A stretch of DNA of 64,000 nt from Takifugu bimaculatus (lineage: Eukaryota > Chordata > Actinopteri > Tetraodontiformes > Tetraodontidae): positions 7,121,667 to 7,185,666 of the forward strand of contig CP034980.1 in NCBI GenBank assembly GCA_004026145.2, in the 5' to 3' direction. Positions 36,112-47,815 of the stretch are shown in pieces. The number at the start of each line of letters is the position of its first letter. Within the stretch, counting starts at the first letter, position 1. Position numbers and translations under genes: made by a program. The notes beneath the pieces were generated by a model. That model searched no databases and was not told the origin of the DNA. It saw only the letters and a program-made list of their open reading frames with translations.

Positions 36112-36590
36112 GTTTGGTGTGCTAGTCGTGTGGCTCCAGGTCATGGAAGAGCCCCTCCCTCAAGGGGAAGAGTTTAAGCATTTTGGGCTCTTGTTGAGCT
36201 GCAGCGGCCGCAATAAAGGTGAAGAAGTAGCTGAGGCGAAAGGTGAAGCTCTCGATTTATGGATCGGGGGGGGGGGGGGGGGTGCTCCCTTAGAAATAGG
36301 GTGAGGGGCTCGGTCACCTGGGAGGAGTTCAGTGTAATCCGCTGCTCCTCTACATCGAGAGGGGCCGGCTGAGGTGGCTTGGGCAGCTATATCAGATGCC
36401 CCTTGGACGCCTCCCTCTGGCATGTCCCGCTGGGGGGAGATCCCTGTGGCTGACCCAAGATACACTGGAGGGATTGGAATCCTCACGGAAGAGCCGGAGG
36501 AGGTGTTCGGCGAGGTGTGTCTGGTGTGTCCCTGCCCAGATGGCTCGCCCCACAACTCGGTAAGCAGGAGGAGATGGATGGACTTTATTT
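36112..36590 (+). mobile_element. Rex3/RTE-like retroposon 3' end, decayed
   Basis: The plus strand follows, with gaps, the 3' part of the Rex3-like RTE elements of fish. It has a region rich in CTCCCTCAAGGGGAAGAGTT and TTTTGGGCTCTTGTTGAG, then GGAGGAGTTCAG and CTGCTCCTCTACATCGAGAG. Next comes a frame reading LLLYIERGRLRWLGQLYQMP, followed by GRLPLACPAGGRSLW and a GGAGATGGATGGA end, the GATG-type tail of this family. A 17-base G run interrupts it at 36266-36282. Frameshifts and the lack of the reverse transcriptase core show it is a truncated dead copy. The family name is from memory. Confidence 0.75.
36266..36282. repeat. Poly-G run of 17
   Basis: An uninterrupted G17 inside the Rex3-like copy. 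It may form G-quadruplex structures and its length may be unreliable in an assembly. Confidence 0.95.
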
Positions 36591-38277
36591 GTCCAATTTA
36601 TTAAGTCGCATGGTTAAACTGTACAAACACATATATATGTGGCTCTAATATGTTATATATTAAATTGTATTGATTACTTGCTTGTGTTTATTACAATTGT
36701 AATCCAAAGGCCGTGGTGATAAACCCAAACTCTGATTGGTTCAAAACAAAAAGATCAATATTTCAGCAAAATATCAGGGAATCACAGCACATTTGACTAA
36801 TTACAGTCAACACATAATATAATAGCATAACATAATGAAGTACAAATGTAAATTTGTGCTTTGTGGTGGTGAGATAACACGTTTAATCTGAAAATGTGTC
36901 ATTTGAATGTTTTGCCAACAACTATGTAGTTTGAGGGGAAAAATAAAAAGTCACACGTATAGGAAAGAGGTGTTCAATTACCAAAGCTTACAGATGTATC
37001 TTATCCATATTAATGTGGATGTAAGCTGCAACTTTGGCTGGAAACGTGCTGTAATATGTGAAAATGGATTCTGTAGGTTAGCTACTTCAGTTCTCGTCAT
37101 ACTGTGGAATTCAAACAGGAGAGCAGCTCCACACATCTTGCCTTTCATTTGGTTTTCATTTATATTGAAATAGTTGATGCATCTGGAAAAAAATCAGCAT
37201 GGCAAAAACCTTTAGAGAGCAGAGACAGGTACATCAGGGTGCCTCGAAAAATAAATGGACACATGCATGTTTGCTCACATTACATGATGCTCGAGGCACG
37301 ATTTAAACCATCAGTCATCTGCATTTAACATCTTGTGACGACTGAAAAGCATTATCCAAGCAGAGCAATTAAGCAATGTGCCGTTTGTGTGGAGAGAAAC
37401 GTCTAAAGTAAGTTATGAACACAATTATGAAGCTAAAGTGGCGCCGCTCACAAAGGTTTCTGCATGACTCATTGCTTTTATTTGATCTGAGCAGTAAAAT
37501 AAATAAATGGTCAGCGCGCTGTTACTGTTCAAGTCGTGGATTTCACAAGCAGCAATCCAGAGGTGCCATATACGGTTGGAGAGGCAAACAATAATATAAA
37601 GATTAGATAATAAAGATTTAGATACTCAATTAGGGCTCCAACATGAAGCACTCTGCTCCACTTTATGCATCAAGGTTTGGTTGTTGCTTTTTTGTGGTTC
37701 CGCATCAGCACCTCGAAGATCAATGGTAATACACAGATTTGCAGCAATCGGGACGATTTGTCAAAGTCAGCTCTCGCAAACAGGTCTGTGGCAAAGTATT
37801 TATCAGTGCACGCTATTGATTCTGCGTGTATATTATGCTGTACACACAGAAACACAATGTCAGTGATGTATGTTATGATTCCACAAGCGATATTAATGAA
37901 AAACACTGATGTAACAGTGTTGGTTTGGCAAAATTTGCCCCCCCTCCCAGTGTCAGGGGTGAACAATCATCAAGTTTGTCCTAAGAAAGTTTTTCCATTT
38001 CGACGCGCTCCCCCATGCCACGCACAAAGCACACACGCACACCGAAAATATTAATAAACCCATTTTACAAACTACCTGTGGGATCACATTTATGGCATTG
38101 GTGCTGTAACACTCTGGATGCCTGCTGTCTCTTAGTGACTGACTGCATGCTGAGGATTTAATTAAAAAGGTGTCGATGCAAAATTGCTTCATAGTCTGTG
38201 TGTCAGTATCTGCTGAACAAAAAGCAGATCCATCATTTTGACATAAGGGAAAACAAAATGCCCTGGATCAGACTTAC
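36591..38277. other. Unique non-coding sequence
   Basis: No mobile element was recognised. The stretch 37330-37600 is motif-rich (GAGCAATTAAGCAATG, ACACAATTATGAAGC, TGACTCATTGC with an AP-1 core) and may be regulatory. A minus-strand frame at 37953-38192 contains a hydrophobic run (GLLIFSVCVCALCVAWG) but has no family resemblance. Confidence 0.45.
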
Positions 38278-38380
38278 CTTCGGCTCTTATTCCGGCTGTA
38301 TTTGGGAGCTGCTGATGTGATTTAGTTGGAGCTGACGGAGCAAAAGTGAAGATTTGGCCTGCACATGGTGAGGGTTTGCT
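38278..38380 (-). CDS. Candidate internal exon, unrecognised gene
   Basis: A 103-bp minus-strand segment bounded by a good acceptor (TTTTATGTTTGTGTCTCCAG) and a near-consensus donor (CCGAAG|GTAAGT). Only frame 0 is open through all 34 codons. It starts SKPSPCAGQIFTFAPSAPTK and is Ser/Pro/Gln-rich, so likely disordered if translated. It begins in phase 0, matching the phase-0 end of the candidate exon upstream on this strand at 46774-46815, and ends in phase 1. Nothing in the peptide identifies a family. It is among the better-supported exon candidates here, but it rests on splice motifs and one open frame only. Confidence 0.3.
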
Positions 38381-41300
38381 CTGGAGACACAAACATAAAA
38401 GCTGTATTATATTCTATAATAGATTATCAGAAACGCAGCTTAAAAAGGTCTCATTGTAACGGCATAAATATTCTCTGAAGTTGGCAGAGTATATATATAT
38501 ATATAAAATTATTTTTTCCCCCAGTGTGTACAGGACTGTGGGTACCTCTTTATTTGGGAGGACAAAAAAAGGAGGTGAGCGAGGACCCCGCATGCCCCCT
38601 TTAAGATATTTTCCTTTTGTTTAGATACTATAAAGCATTTTTTGACATCAACTTGAAACTGAACAAGACAAGGTGTGAAAAGATTGATTTACCGCCGCAC
38701 CCCTGTATCAAAACAAATACTTCCCTATCTCCAAAGCAACGCAAGTTTTAGGTTGTGATGAAAGACAAAAAGCACATTAGTTATCCTTCATTACTGAATC
38801 ATCTGATGAGTCCATGTGAAATGTGGCTCCTTGCACTCACTTGTTTCGACTCTAAAATGCATCGCATCGGTCCAAATTAAACACTTGCTGCACCTTTGAA
38901 TGAAAAGTAATTTTGAGAAACCAATTTCCCAAACCTTCCTCTGAGTGATGTTTTAAATGAGGCCCTCTCCTCTTTGATTATAAGCACAGCCAGAGCCAAG
39001 TGTTGAACATCATTTGGAAAATTAAACTGTCATTCCCGAATTTATTTACTTCAGTAAATTCAGCTTTTGCAGGCGAGTCAGTCTGACGACAGAGCTCATC
39101 CCTTTAAAACCTCCACGAGCTGAAAGCAGGTGATGGAGCAGCCTTCTATGGTGTCTGAAATCATCCATTTGCATTTGGCTGCACAATCACTAGGTGTAAA
39201 ATAAATAATCTTATTGTACTGAATAAAGAAATTCCGACTCACGCGCGCGTGCGCCCTGTGGTGAATGCAGATAAGAAAATGTGCTGATTGTAATTTCCCT
39301 ATGATCCCTCAAAAGTCAGAAGGTGTGTGGATGTGGGATGTGTGTAACACGCATATTGATTTAAAGCCAGCATTGCAGAGTCTGGAGTCTGCAGGTTTAT
39401 AATTGGCATAAACTATTTTGTTTTAAATTATTATTCATGCTGTTTAAAATCAACCAATCAGCCGATTTACGACGCAGTTTTTGATGCAACCATCTATGAA
39501 ACGCACATTTGCTTGTGGTGGGGTTTCTAGATCCGGAGGCTGTGGCAGGATACACCCTCATAGTTATCACATTTTCTATTTCTATGCACTTCATGGTCTG
39601 TTTGATGTTATTCATGAGCTGTAACTGAAAGGGATACAACTGCATGTGGCCAGAAAATGCTTTTGAATACCAAGTGTGGGCTCGGGTGCTGCCGGATCAT
39701 ATACAGACCTGCTCTTAATAATGGATTAGAATTAAATGCCGCCTATCAGGCATTACTGAGCGCCTGTGTTTGAGCTTCATGAAGAGGAGAGTAGAGGTGG
39801 GTTTCATAATGCAGTTACTCTCATTATTACATAAAGCTAGTTGATAGTTGATTCAAAAGTGATTCCCTGGTTATCTGTGTGAGGCTGATGTCCCAGGGTG
39901 CTCCTCGGCCTCCTGTTCATTTAATACGTTACACTTTCACATCTCTTTGCATAATTTTACAGTTTCCATCTGTCTGTCATTGCCTCCAAAACATTCACCC
40001 AATCTTTATTTGTAAGGGACCTTTCATGAATTAAGTAGCACAAAGTGCCTTACAGAGGGTGGAAACAACAAAGAAAAAGAACCCAACTCTCCCATCCCCA
40101 CATATATACATGCAGTCACATTCACACACACAAACAGACCCACACACACACACACACAGTAGCTGTCACTCAAGACAAATGGCAAGGCACTGAGACCCAT
40201 TCTCAAAGCCTATTGGAGGTTCTCAGCAACCTGAGTGCACTACTCAGCACGGGCTCGTGACAGGGTGGATAAAACTCGACTTCCAGTCATTTCTTGCTGT
40301 GTTATTACCAGCGTCTCACCAATCTCCTCATGCACTAAACACAACCAATTAAACCGTGTGTTTTACTGGCTGCTTGTAGAGAACATCTCACCTCTTGGTA
40401 ACCACGCCAGTCACAGTTCTACTTTACTGGAGGGTGAAGCAGAAAGCAGAACTTCTTTAAAAAAGAGAGCCATATAAGCCACAAGCAAGGCAGGATGGGC
40501 GTTTAGTGCACCAAATCACTCATAACCAGCTTATGTTCTCAGATTGTTGGGTAATGCAATGCCAATAAGGCATTAGCAGGAATGTCTGTTGTTTTTTTTT
40601 TTTTTCCTCAATCCAGCTTTGTTGCAGCAGTACCAGGATGAATGTGCGCTAGGTCCGTTCATGTCAACATCACATACAAAGCTGATTATCTGTGGCTAGA
40701 GAGTCATTTGGTCTTGTCACAGCAGGCTTTACAGCAGCCATATTGTCCTTTATGACATTGTTGGGTCGGGCGGAACAGGCCTGAAGCATTTTTGCTGGCT
40801 TGTGTGATCATGAAACTTAAATCCCCACAACAAATGTCCTTAATTATGATTTTGTTTCTCGCCGTTTGATAGGACGAGGCTGTAATAACGCTAAATGAGG
40901 GATAAGTCTGCTGGGATGTTCAGCCGTGCCTGTGCTCCCTTTTCAAATCAGACAGTCCTCACATCAAAGGTAGGGAAAGACGGTCTCTCTGGTCATAGCC
41001 AACAACAAACAAACAAACAAACACACCAATCGCTGGTGCTCATCTCCGCCGAGAGGAGCTTATTTCTAAAGTTCCGGAAATGGTTTTGAGCAGACGTGCA
41101 GACCGGGCCATGGCAGTTACTGCCCACCTTTACTTTGTTGATGCACAAATTAAATGCATTTTTAGAATTCTGTTCTCACAGCTGGTCGCTTGTAGCCGCT
41201 ACTAGAAAATGATTCACAGGGGGAGGTGAACACCAATCAAGGTATCAGGTAGGGCTCATTGCATCAGCCGCTGCTGCTAAAGGCCATGCGTGCCATCACT

Positions 41301-43559
41301 TTGACTGGTGACACCACATGGTACCTTCTGTTTCTTTGATTGTGCCATGAGGGTCCATAATAAAAGAATGATAATGACCAGACTGGAATTGGATTGGGCT
41401 GATCTAAAGTGCAAAGTCTAAAGTTTAATGAGGCCTTATCTGATTGACAGCACCATGGAGGCCATTCTGTTGTGGCATGTGGCAGATTTCCTGCCCAAGT
41501 GGAAAAAAAGAGTCAGCAAGATTACAGTCAGAGATTCCATCACATAAATCAGCTTTTCATTGGATTGTTCCGAACACTCGCCTGCATGCTTCCCTTTCTG
41601 TAAGCAGGGTGGCAAAAACAAACAGTGCCTTGGTCCAGCAAATCCAAATCAAATGTGACACGGCCTGCTCTCTGTGACCCCCTCGGTCCTAATGTTTGGT
41701 GTGAAGACCTTCGCTTTCTGTCTCTGCTAAGACACGTCCTGCCAGTCATGGGCCGTCCAGCTCAGCAGATCAGAATCACGACTCCTTACGAGAGCCCTGC
41801 TGCCGCTGACATGCTTTTGACTGCGAGACACTAAGGCGCTTAGAAAACCATTTAACAAAATTTTTAAGGCAAGTAATTTTCAAAGCCGGTGACATCACAG
41901 GCAGAGGGTTAAAGAAATTCCCATACACCTCCTCCAAAATGTATAATTCAAGAACCTCTATGGGTTCCCGGAGTCAGGCGTCACTGTCACTTGTCAGAAC
42001 AAATTACATCAGGATCACGCATGAAAACACAGGCATCTGGAAAGTTGGCTCGCCAAGGAAAAAAAACAGACAGGGTTTGTGCTAGAACTGAATCGTTTTA
42101 ATTATGACTACAACTGGTGCGTTTGAATTTTTAAAAAAAATAAAAAAGACACAACCTTTGCGTCCTCATCTGCTGGCTATCTGAACGGTCACCCTCACTT
42201 TGACGGCTGTAATGGATGCTGTAGCCTTTTAGCTTCTTGTAAATTCAAACAAAACAACTGCGTGCATCATCCATCATGATGCCAGTTGGGGGGAAAACAA
42301 TGCAAACGCCTGTTTTAGCTCAGCCTGCACATGACTCGGGAAGTCAAACAGAAGGATTGTCCAGGATTTTTCATCCATCGTTAGCTCCTCTCCCACTGCT
42401 AATACAGGACAGTAGCATCACGTCCTCAACCCAAGTCCTAGCAATTATAGCTCTTTTGACACGTTTATTACAGAACAAAGCTGGTCCAGATAGTGCTGCT
42501 GTCAGCTGCTCTGACAAGTTTTCCAAGCCAGCCTCATTAAATCAGCTCAGGTCAGAGGTCATCTTGAAATAAACACAGTAAACAGGGTGCAGTCATGCTC
42601 CTGTAGTGTACACTGGCAGTTTCCCTATCCATAAACATTGATATAAGTATAGCCGTGATGTTTCAAATGATAAAAATCCAGAGGGAAGATGTCAATCCCT
42701 CTACCTGCCGATCGGATGTTTGCCCACCTGCCAGCCAAGTGTGACTGGAATATGGACGACATTGTTGGGGGATACAAATTTGATATCCCAGAAAGCTTAA
42801 ATTAGGAGGAGGACACATCTGCCTTAACCCACTGTTCCATTTATGATTTCACCCTGCTAACCTTTCCCAGATACATTTGAATACACTGTAAAAACTGCAA
42901 GTGGGTAATAGCTGCATTTATAGAACAGTTGAGTAAATGTGCAGGGACAGCTGACAGCTCAGCCCTGCTGGATGCCAACCCTCGGTAAGTTACAGGTGGC
43001 AAAGTTACTCTAAGCGTGACAAAATGTCTGCACCCTCAGATTTACCTCCTTCGTGAGGAATTTGTTTCAAGAACATCAATAGTTAGCGTTAAATATATTA
43101 TGCAATACAGTATGGGTCAATGCACTTTGATGTCCTGCTGCACATCGGTGAATACTGCATAAGACCTTGCACAAACGTGCATACCTTCATGAACACGCAC
43201 AGCTCAACCTGTACACACTGTAGATGTCACATTGCAGCCGTTCACTTCTGGAGGCAGCTCTTCCGGCATTTAGTCTGCCTGTTTAGCCTGTTAGCATGCT
43301 AATATCTGGAATGCTAACAAATGGAATCTAATCATTTTAATGTTGGGGCTGGATCTATACGATCTACGATTGCCCCACAATTTCAATTAAAAAACAAAGG
43401 TTTACTGAGCTCATCTTATTTGTATGGCTGCTAGGCAGCCACCTAACGAGACTAATTCTGATTAAACATCTCCCAGCAAGAATATTGTCTGACCTGCTTG
43501 TTATGATTCACCATTAACCACCATGTCTGTGCAAAACTGCTCAGGTACTTAGAGTAAGT
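38381..43559. other. Unique non-coding sequence with small repeats
   Basis: It holds a short (AT)n at 38490-38505, a (CA)n at 40140-40158, a T14 run at 40592-40605 and a (CAAA)n run at about 41004-41023. The block 39805-39900 has several homeodomain cores. A strong plus-strand donor (CTCG|GTAAGTT near 42984) has no convincing acceptor. No gene or mobile element was recognised. Confidence 0.5.
40140..40158. repeat. Short (CA)n microsatellite
   Basis: About nine CA units, preceded by degenerate CA-rich sequence. Confidence 0.95.
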
Positions 43560-43690
43560 ACATGGCTGGGACAATCAATGGCTGGCACCAATTACACAGA
43601 GGCCCCCAGGGCTTCAATCACACCAACACAGAGCATTAATACTCCAGCTCCCAGTAATGATGAGAAATTATCAGATCCATACTCTGTTCC
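43560..43690. promoter_or_regulatory. Candidate conserved non-coding element
   Basis: Contains GGGACAATCAATGGCTGGC (a SOX-like ACAAT core and a PBX-like ATCAATGG), then CACCAATTACACAG, GAGCATTAATACTCC and AGTAATGATGAGAAATTATC. This is a dense series of SOX and homeodomain-type cores without repeats. Motif-based inference only. Confidence 0.28.
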
Positions 43691-46600
43691 AGACCGCCGA
43701 TGGATTTCAGATATGTCTGTAGCAGTCAGACAATGAGAATTTATGTCGAGTCATTCATAGAATTAGACACAATTTCCATTAAAAACAAAAGGTTTGTAAA
43801 ACAAAAAACCCCAATTTTTTGGCAACTCTCTAGTTCCGCGCATGTGCATGCTGGAGCAAACTCTGAAGGTTGTCTCCAGGAGACAGACCGGAGGATGTTA
43901 TTTGGCAACCACAGAGCTGCCAGATAGCGGCACCATAAAGTCTCAAGTCCTGCAGACTGAAAGTGTTCAATGGAACCACCACCGCAGGTTTGGCAGGAGG
44001 GATATTGTATTACCAAATCTCTGATCAATACACGGGAGTCAGAAGAGTTGAGGACTCCTATTTAGAGGTCTTGCAAACTCTTGTCCCTTCTTATTTTCTG
44101 CTCATGCAAATTGAACATAATGTGATTTTAATTTCGTCCTTTTTAGCCACCATAAAAGCTCAAATCACCGTCGGTTTCGGTCATAAGCAGCTATTGTGAT
44201 GGCTTGAAAATGAAAATGGGATGTAAGGTTGGAATGAGCACATTAGTTTGAACACATGCAACAACCTTCAGGGAAGAGTAAACATGTAGATGCAGAAAAA
44301 CTTGGGATTAGTGAAACTCGTCATTTGCATAGCCCCCTGGGAGCGTGTGGTGGTTGTTTTTTTTTAGTCCTTTAAATATCCACACTGTGAAAACCCACAC
44401 TCCACAGGCCCTGCAGCTCAGGCCGTCTACGAGTCGAGACGTTTCTGTTTTTGACGCGCAAACAATCAAGGGCGTTAATTATTTGCATCGCTAAATTCCG
44501 TCTGATTGCAGCATGTTTCTATGGTGAGCCATTAGGCTAAGTGGGGCTTCTGATGTACTCGTTTCCTCACGTATCGAATCCATTTTAACTTCCACATATC
44601 CGCCTCTGGGCTCTCCTGCCTCATCCTCTCTGCAGTCGATACCTTCTTGGCAGCCGATGGCCGAGGACACCGCAAACAAACAGGACCCCTTGGGTTTAAA
44701 TCAAGCACGCCTTTTCAAAAAGTCCATTTCAGCACATCACAATGCACCACCCCGACGCTGCCAGGCCTACAAAAGAACGTGTCCTACGGGTCAAATTACA
44801 GGACACTCCGGGAGGTGGCATTAAGGCGGGGGCAGAGAAGAATGACAAGTGTGTGTCGTCAAGGCGAGGGATGCTTTCAAGACACCATCGATCTGCAAAT
44901 ATACAAGATTGTATGACATCACATATTATGAGTCCGGAGTGATAGCTAGTGCCCTGCTTGAATTTTAAGTATCCCCGATGCAAATAAGTCTTTGTGTGTC
45001 TTGAAAACTACTGTGGAGGATGGAGATGAGATGCATTTTATAGAGCAACTTTGATTTGTTGCCAGGTTGCTTTTGTCACACAGCTGGGAGCCATTGATTT
45101 GAACTGCAGCAGATACAGGATGAAGCTGGCTAATTTTCCTGTTATCAGCACTTCGCGGTCACTCAATCAAGCCTTATCGTCGCGCTGGTGCTGCTGTTGT
45201 AATGACAGCAATAAAATATAAAAACCTGGCCTTAAACTTAATTCTCCAGTTTGGAGTGCCGGGGGAGGGTTTGGATTCAGCTTGGACGCGGGGAACCTGG
45301 ACGCCTTCGCCAGTGGACGTCGCAGTCAGGCGCCATTTCTTCTTCATCAAGAGACAAACTTTCCCATTTTTGTTGCCATGTTAAGGTGTAGATTATCCAA
45401 CATATGGTTACTATAACAGCTCAAAACCTGCTAACTACTGACTAAGAAAGGGCTGGATGAGAGTCCGACTTCACACCTGGCTTTTACACTTTAAGCTGAA
45501 TGCCTTATTTTGATAATAACTATTTAAGTGTTTAAAAGAAGGGGGCAACAAAAGCATAGTGTGATTAATCTGAGCTAAATCTGGCTTGTTAATGTACTTC
45601 TGTCAGCAGGGCAATGAAGAAGAAGAAAAAAACCAAAGTTCTCCTTTTGATCCGGATAAAGTGTGAAACTTTTACTATACACCTTTACAAGCCCTCTTTA
45701 AGCTCCGTTCACCATCACAGGGAGGCGGCTAGTGATCATTTTAATATCGATGTGTTTTTGAGGCAAAAACAACAACACTTGTTAAATCAGTGTAGTCAAA
45801 ACTGAGCAGCTCTTTAAATGCTATTCAGTGTCATGAAGCCCAGTAGCTGCAGATGGTTTTTAGCCTGGCAGGAAATATATAATTAACGTTGCACATCTAA
45901 TGACTCTTAGTTATGTGTGGCCCAGAGTAGAAAAGCCAAATAATGATTTTAATGAAAATCAGCAAATTCAAGCATTCACTTGGCAATTATTTTTACATTT
46001 GTTTAAAGGGTTGTGTGTCAGTCAAACTGAATACCAGTTAACCTTCTGGAGCACTTATAGGCAACAATCCATCTCAAATATTTGCATAGCTCTTTGAAAT
46101 AATCTGGAACATGCTTATTTACAGGAGGCCAATTCAGAGTATTATAGAATATTTAATTAAAGCTAAAAAAGTGACCTTTGTAGTCATAGATCTGGGTTGT
46201 AGCAAAAGTCTAAATCCACTAAACAAAAACAAGAAAATAGAAAAAAAAAAGATCTATTATTTATGGGTCTGTCACACTGAAGGCTGTTTTTTTTTTTGTT
46301 ATTAAAACCATTTTTATCTAACTCTTCAACCACCCAAGTGCTGCTAGCTCAGGGCGCTAACCTGTCGATACATGTGGGAGACTCTGACGGACTGTGATCT
46401 GACCATTAAATGATCACCAGTTCAAAAAGAACATGTTTGCAGGTTTTGGTGTCTTAGCAGGGAGATCTGCAGGAAGCTCACCAGTACATCACCCTAGGTG
46501 CACAACAGTGACGCCAGAAACGACATTGATTATATAAGACAGCATCAAAAGGAGCAGCTGGTGTGCACGTGGCCTCAGAGAACAAGCACCTGAAATAATG

Positions 46601-46773
46601 TGCTTATGGAGCGAGCCGATGAAGGCGTAGATGTGGACCGAGATTAGCCTGCGTCTGATAAGAGCTTTGCGTTTCAGCTGAGTCAGAGATCCAGCGTGAT
46701 GCTCAGTTTAACACCGGGAAGGTCGAGAAAGTGGGGAGAAACTCAAAAATTCCGGTTTAGTGCGGAAGCTTAC
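43691..46773. other. Unique non-coding sequence with enhancer-like blocks
   Basis: No gene or repeat family was seen. The block 44455-44520 is listed separately. A further motif-rich stretch lies at 45080-45200 (GCTGGCTAATTTTCC, CTCAATCAAGCC). Frames at 43700-44199 and 44647-44916 have no domain. Confidence 0.5.
44455..44525. promoter_or_regulatory. Candidate POU/homeodomain enhancer core
   Basis: TTAATTATTTGCAT at 44475-44488 fuses a paired-like homeodomain site (TTAATTA) to a full octamer half (ATTTGCAT), the arrangement bound by POU-domain factors. CGCTAAATTCCG and CTGATTGCAGC follow. Its sequence features suggest a regulatory element. Confidence 0.28.
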
Positions 46774-46815
46774 CTGAAGCATCCCATCTATGTCCTCAGA
46801 GTCATCTCTGAATAT
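46774..46815 (-). CDS. Candidate small internal exon, unrecognised gene
   Basis: A 42-bp minus-strand segment between an acceptor (GATCCTGATGTGTTCAG) and a good donor (CTTCAG|GTAAGC). Only one frame is open. It encodes IFRDDSEDIDGMLQ, an acidic peptide, with phase 0 at both ends. The next candidate exon on this strand (38278-38380) also begins in phase 0 with only that frame open. An acidic 14-residue cassette is typical of alternatively spliced neuronal exons, but I do not recognise it. The acceptor's pyrimidine tract is modest. Confidence 0.27.
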
Positions 46816-47519
46816 CTGAACACATCAGGATCACTGTGAATAAAACAGCAATGTAATAAAAAGGGCTAAACTAGACAATGGAGGCATTTCAATCGACATG
46901 CTGCGTTTGTAACACCCATCAAAGCCAGCGTCATGTGGACCCTTTAAGTCTTTACAGCCTGTCTTTATTCGAATCAGTAGAACAGCAGCACCCCCCACCC
47001 CGGAGGTCATCACGTCGTAAAAACACACATAAATATTGACGATGATAAGCTGCTCGCACTGACATCATGTCGGGGTTGTTCCTCCGCTGAGGCTGGAAAA
47101 TTTCAGCATGTGTAGGATGGATTTGCCAATGTGTCTCATGCAGTTAGTCGTGGCTATGAATTACCAAGGCTTGATTGAGTGACCATCACTCTTGTGCAAA
47201 CACGCAGGTCACCCATCGAGTCGCAGCTATCGACTCTTTTTGTACAATATGGTCGCGTTCCAGCTAGAAGACTGTCATGAAACACATAAATCCAGGGTCA
47301 TAAAAACAAGCTGCAAAGTTGCTGAGCAGAGCTAATTCCACGCCGTGGCGGTTTGGAGCAGAGCACGTACATTAATGGGGATTAAAACGGAACATAACGG
47401 ATGATAAGTGGGCAGTTTAGATGGGTAATTCCTCAGATTACGCATTGCCCTGTCACCACTGTAACCCTAATGGTGTGTCGTTTGCTGGGGTTTCTTCGTG
47501 TTTCTTTGGTGAGCATCGC
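46816..47519. other. Unique non-coding sequence
   Basis: No gene seen. It includes an AT-balanced, motif-bearing stretch (GGCTATGAATTACCAAGGC, about 47151-47169) and no recognised repeat. Confidence 0.5.
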
Positions 47520-47815
47520 TGATTAATCGTGGCGGTTCGGCTCACGGCGGCGGCCTTTCAGCGCCGCGCCCTGTCTCCCCGTGTTCAAAGCTGTATGTGG
47601 CGTGGGCCTTTAAATGTGCCGGCGCTCGAGCTTCTCCCTTGTGTGGAGACGAGCGTCACTTCTGTTTTCCTGCACGCGAACAAAAGTGACAAGTGCGCTA
47701 AGATTTATGAGGTACAAAGACGTTCGTCTGGGACAAACGGGACAAGGGTACCGTTAGCTGACTCTGCTGGAATGGAAGCCACGATGGTGCGACGTGGAGG
47801 GGACTGATCCGGGTT
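47520..47815. promoter_or_regulatory. Small CpG-rich block
   Basis: By eye there are over 20 CpGs in the first 180 bp (for example CACGGCGGCGG and CAGCGCCGCGCCC), in a window that is otherwise CpG-poor. This suggests an unmethylated, promoter- or enhancer-associated island. The 92-codon plus-strand frame at 47529-47807 covers it but has no recognisable domain and may simply reflect GC-rich, stop-poor sequence. No start site or TATA box was identified. Confidence 0.4.

Noticed and set aside
38076..38113. 38-bp minus-strand segment (CYSTNAINVIPQ) phase-compatible with the 38.3 kb candidate exon
   Set aside because: The acceptor has almost no pyrimidine tract (GAGACAGCAGGCATCCAG) and the donor is only GTAGTT.
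40392..40426. Minus-strand 35-bp segment with a very strong acceptor (TGCTTTCTGCTTCACCCTCCAG) and GAG|GTGAGA donor
   Set aside because: Stops occur in all frames. At most it is a non-coding exon, and nothing else supports it.
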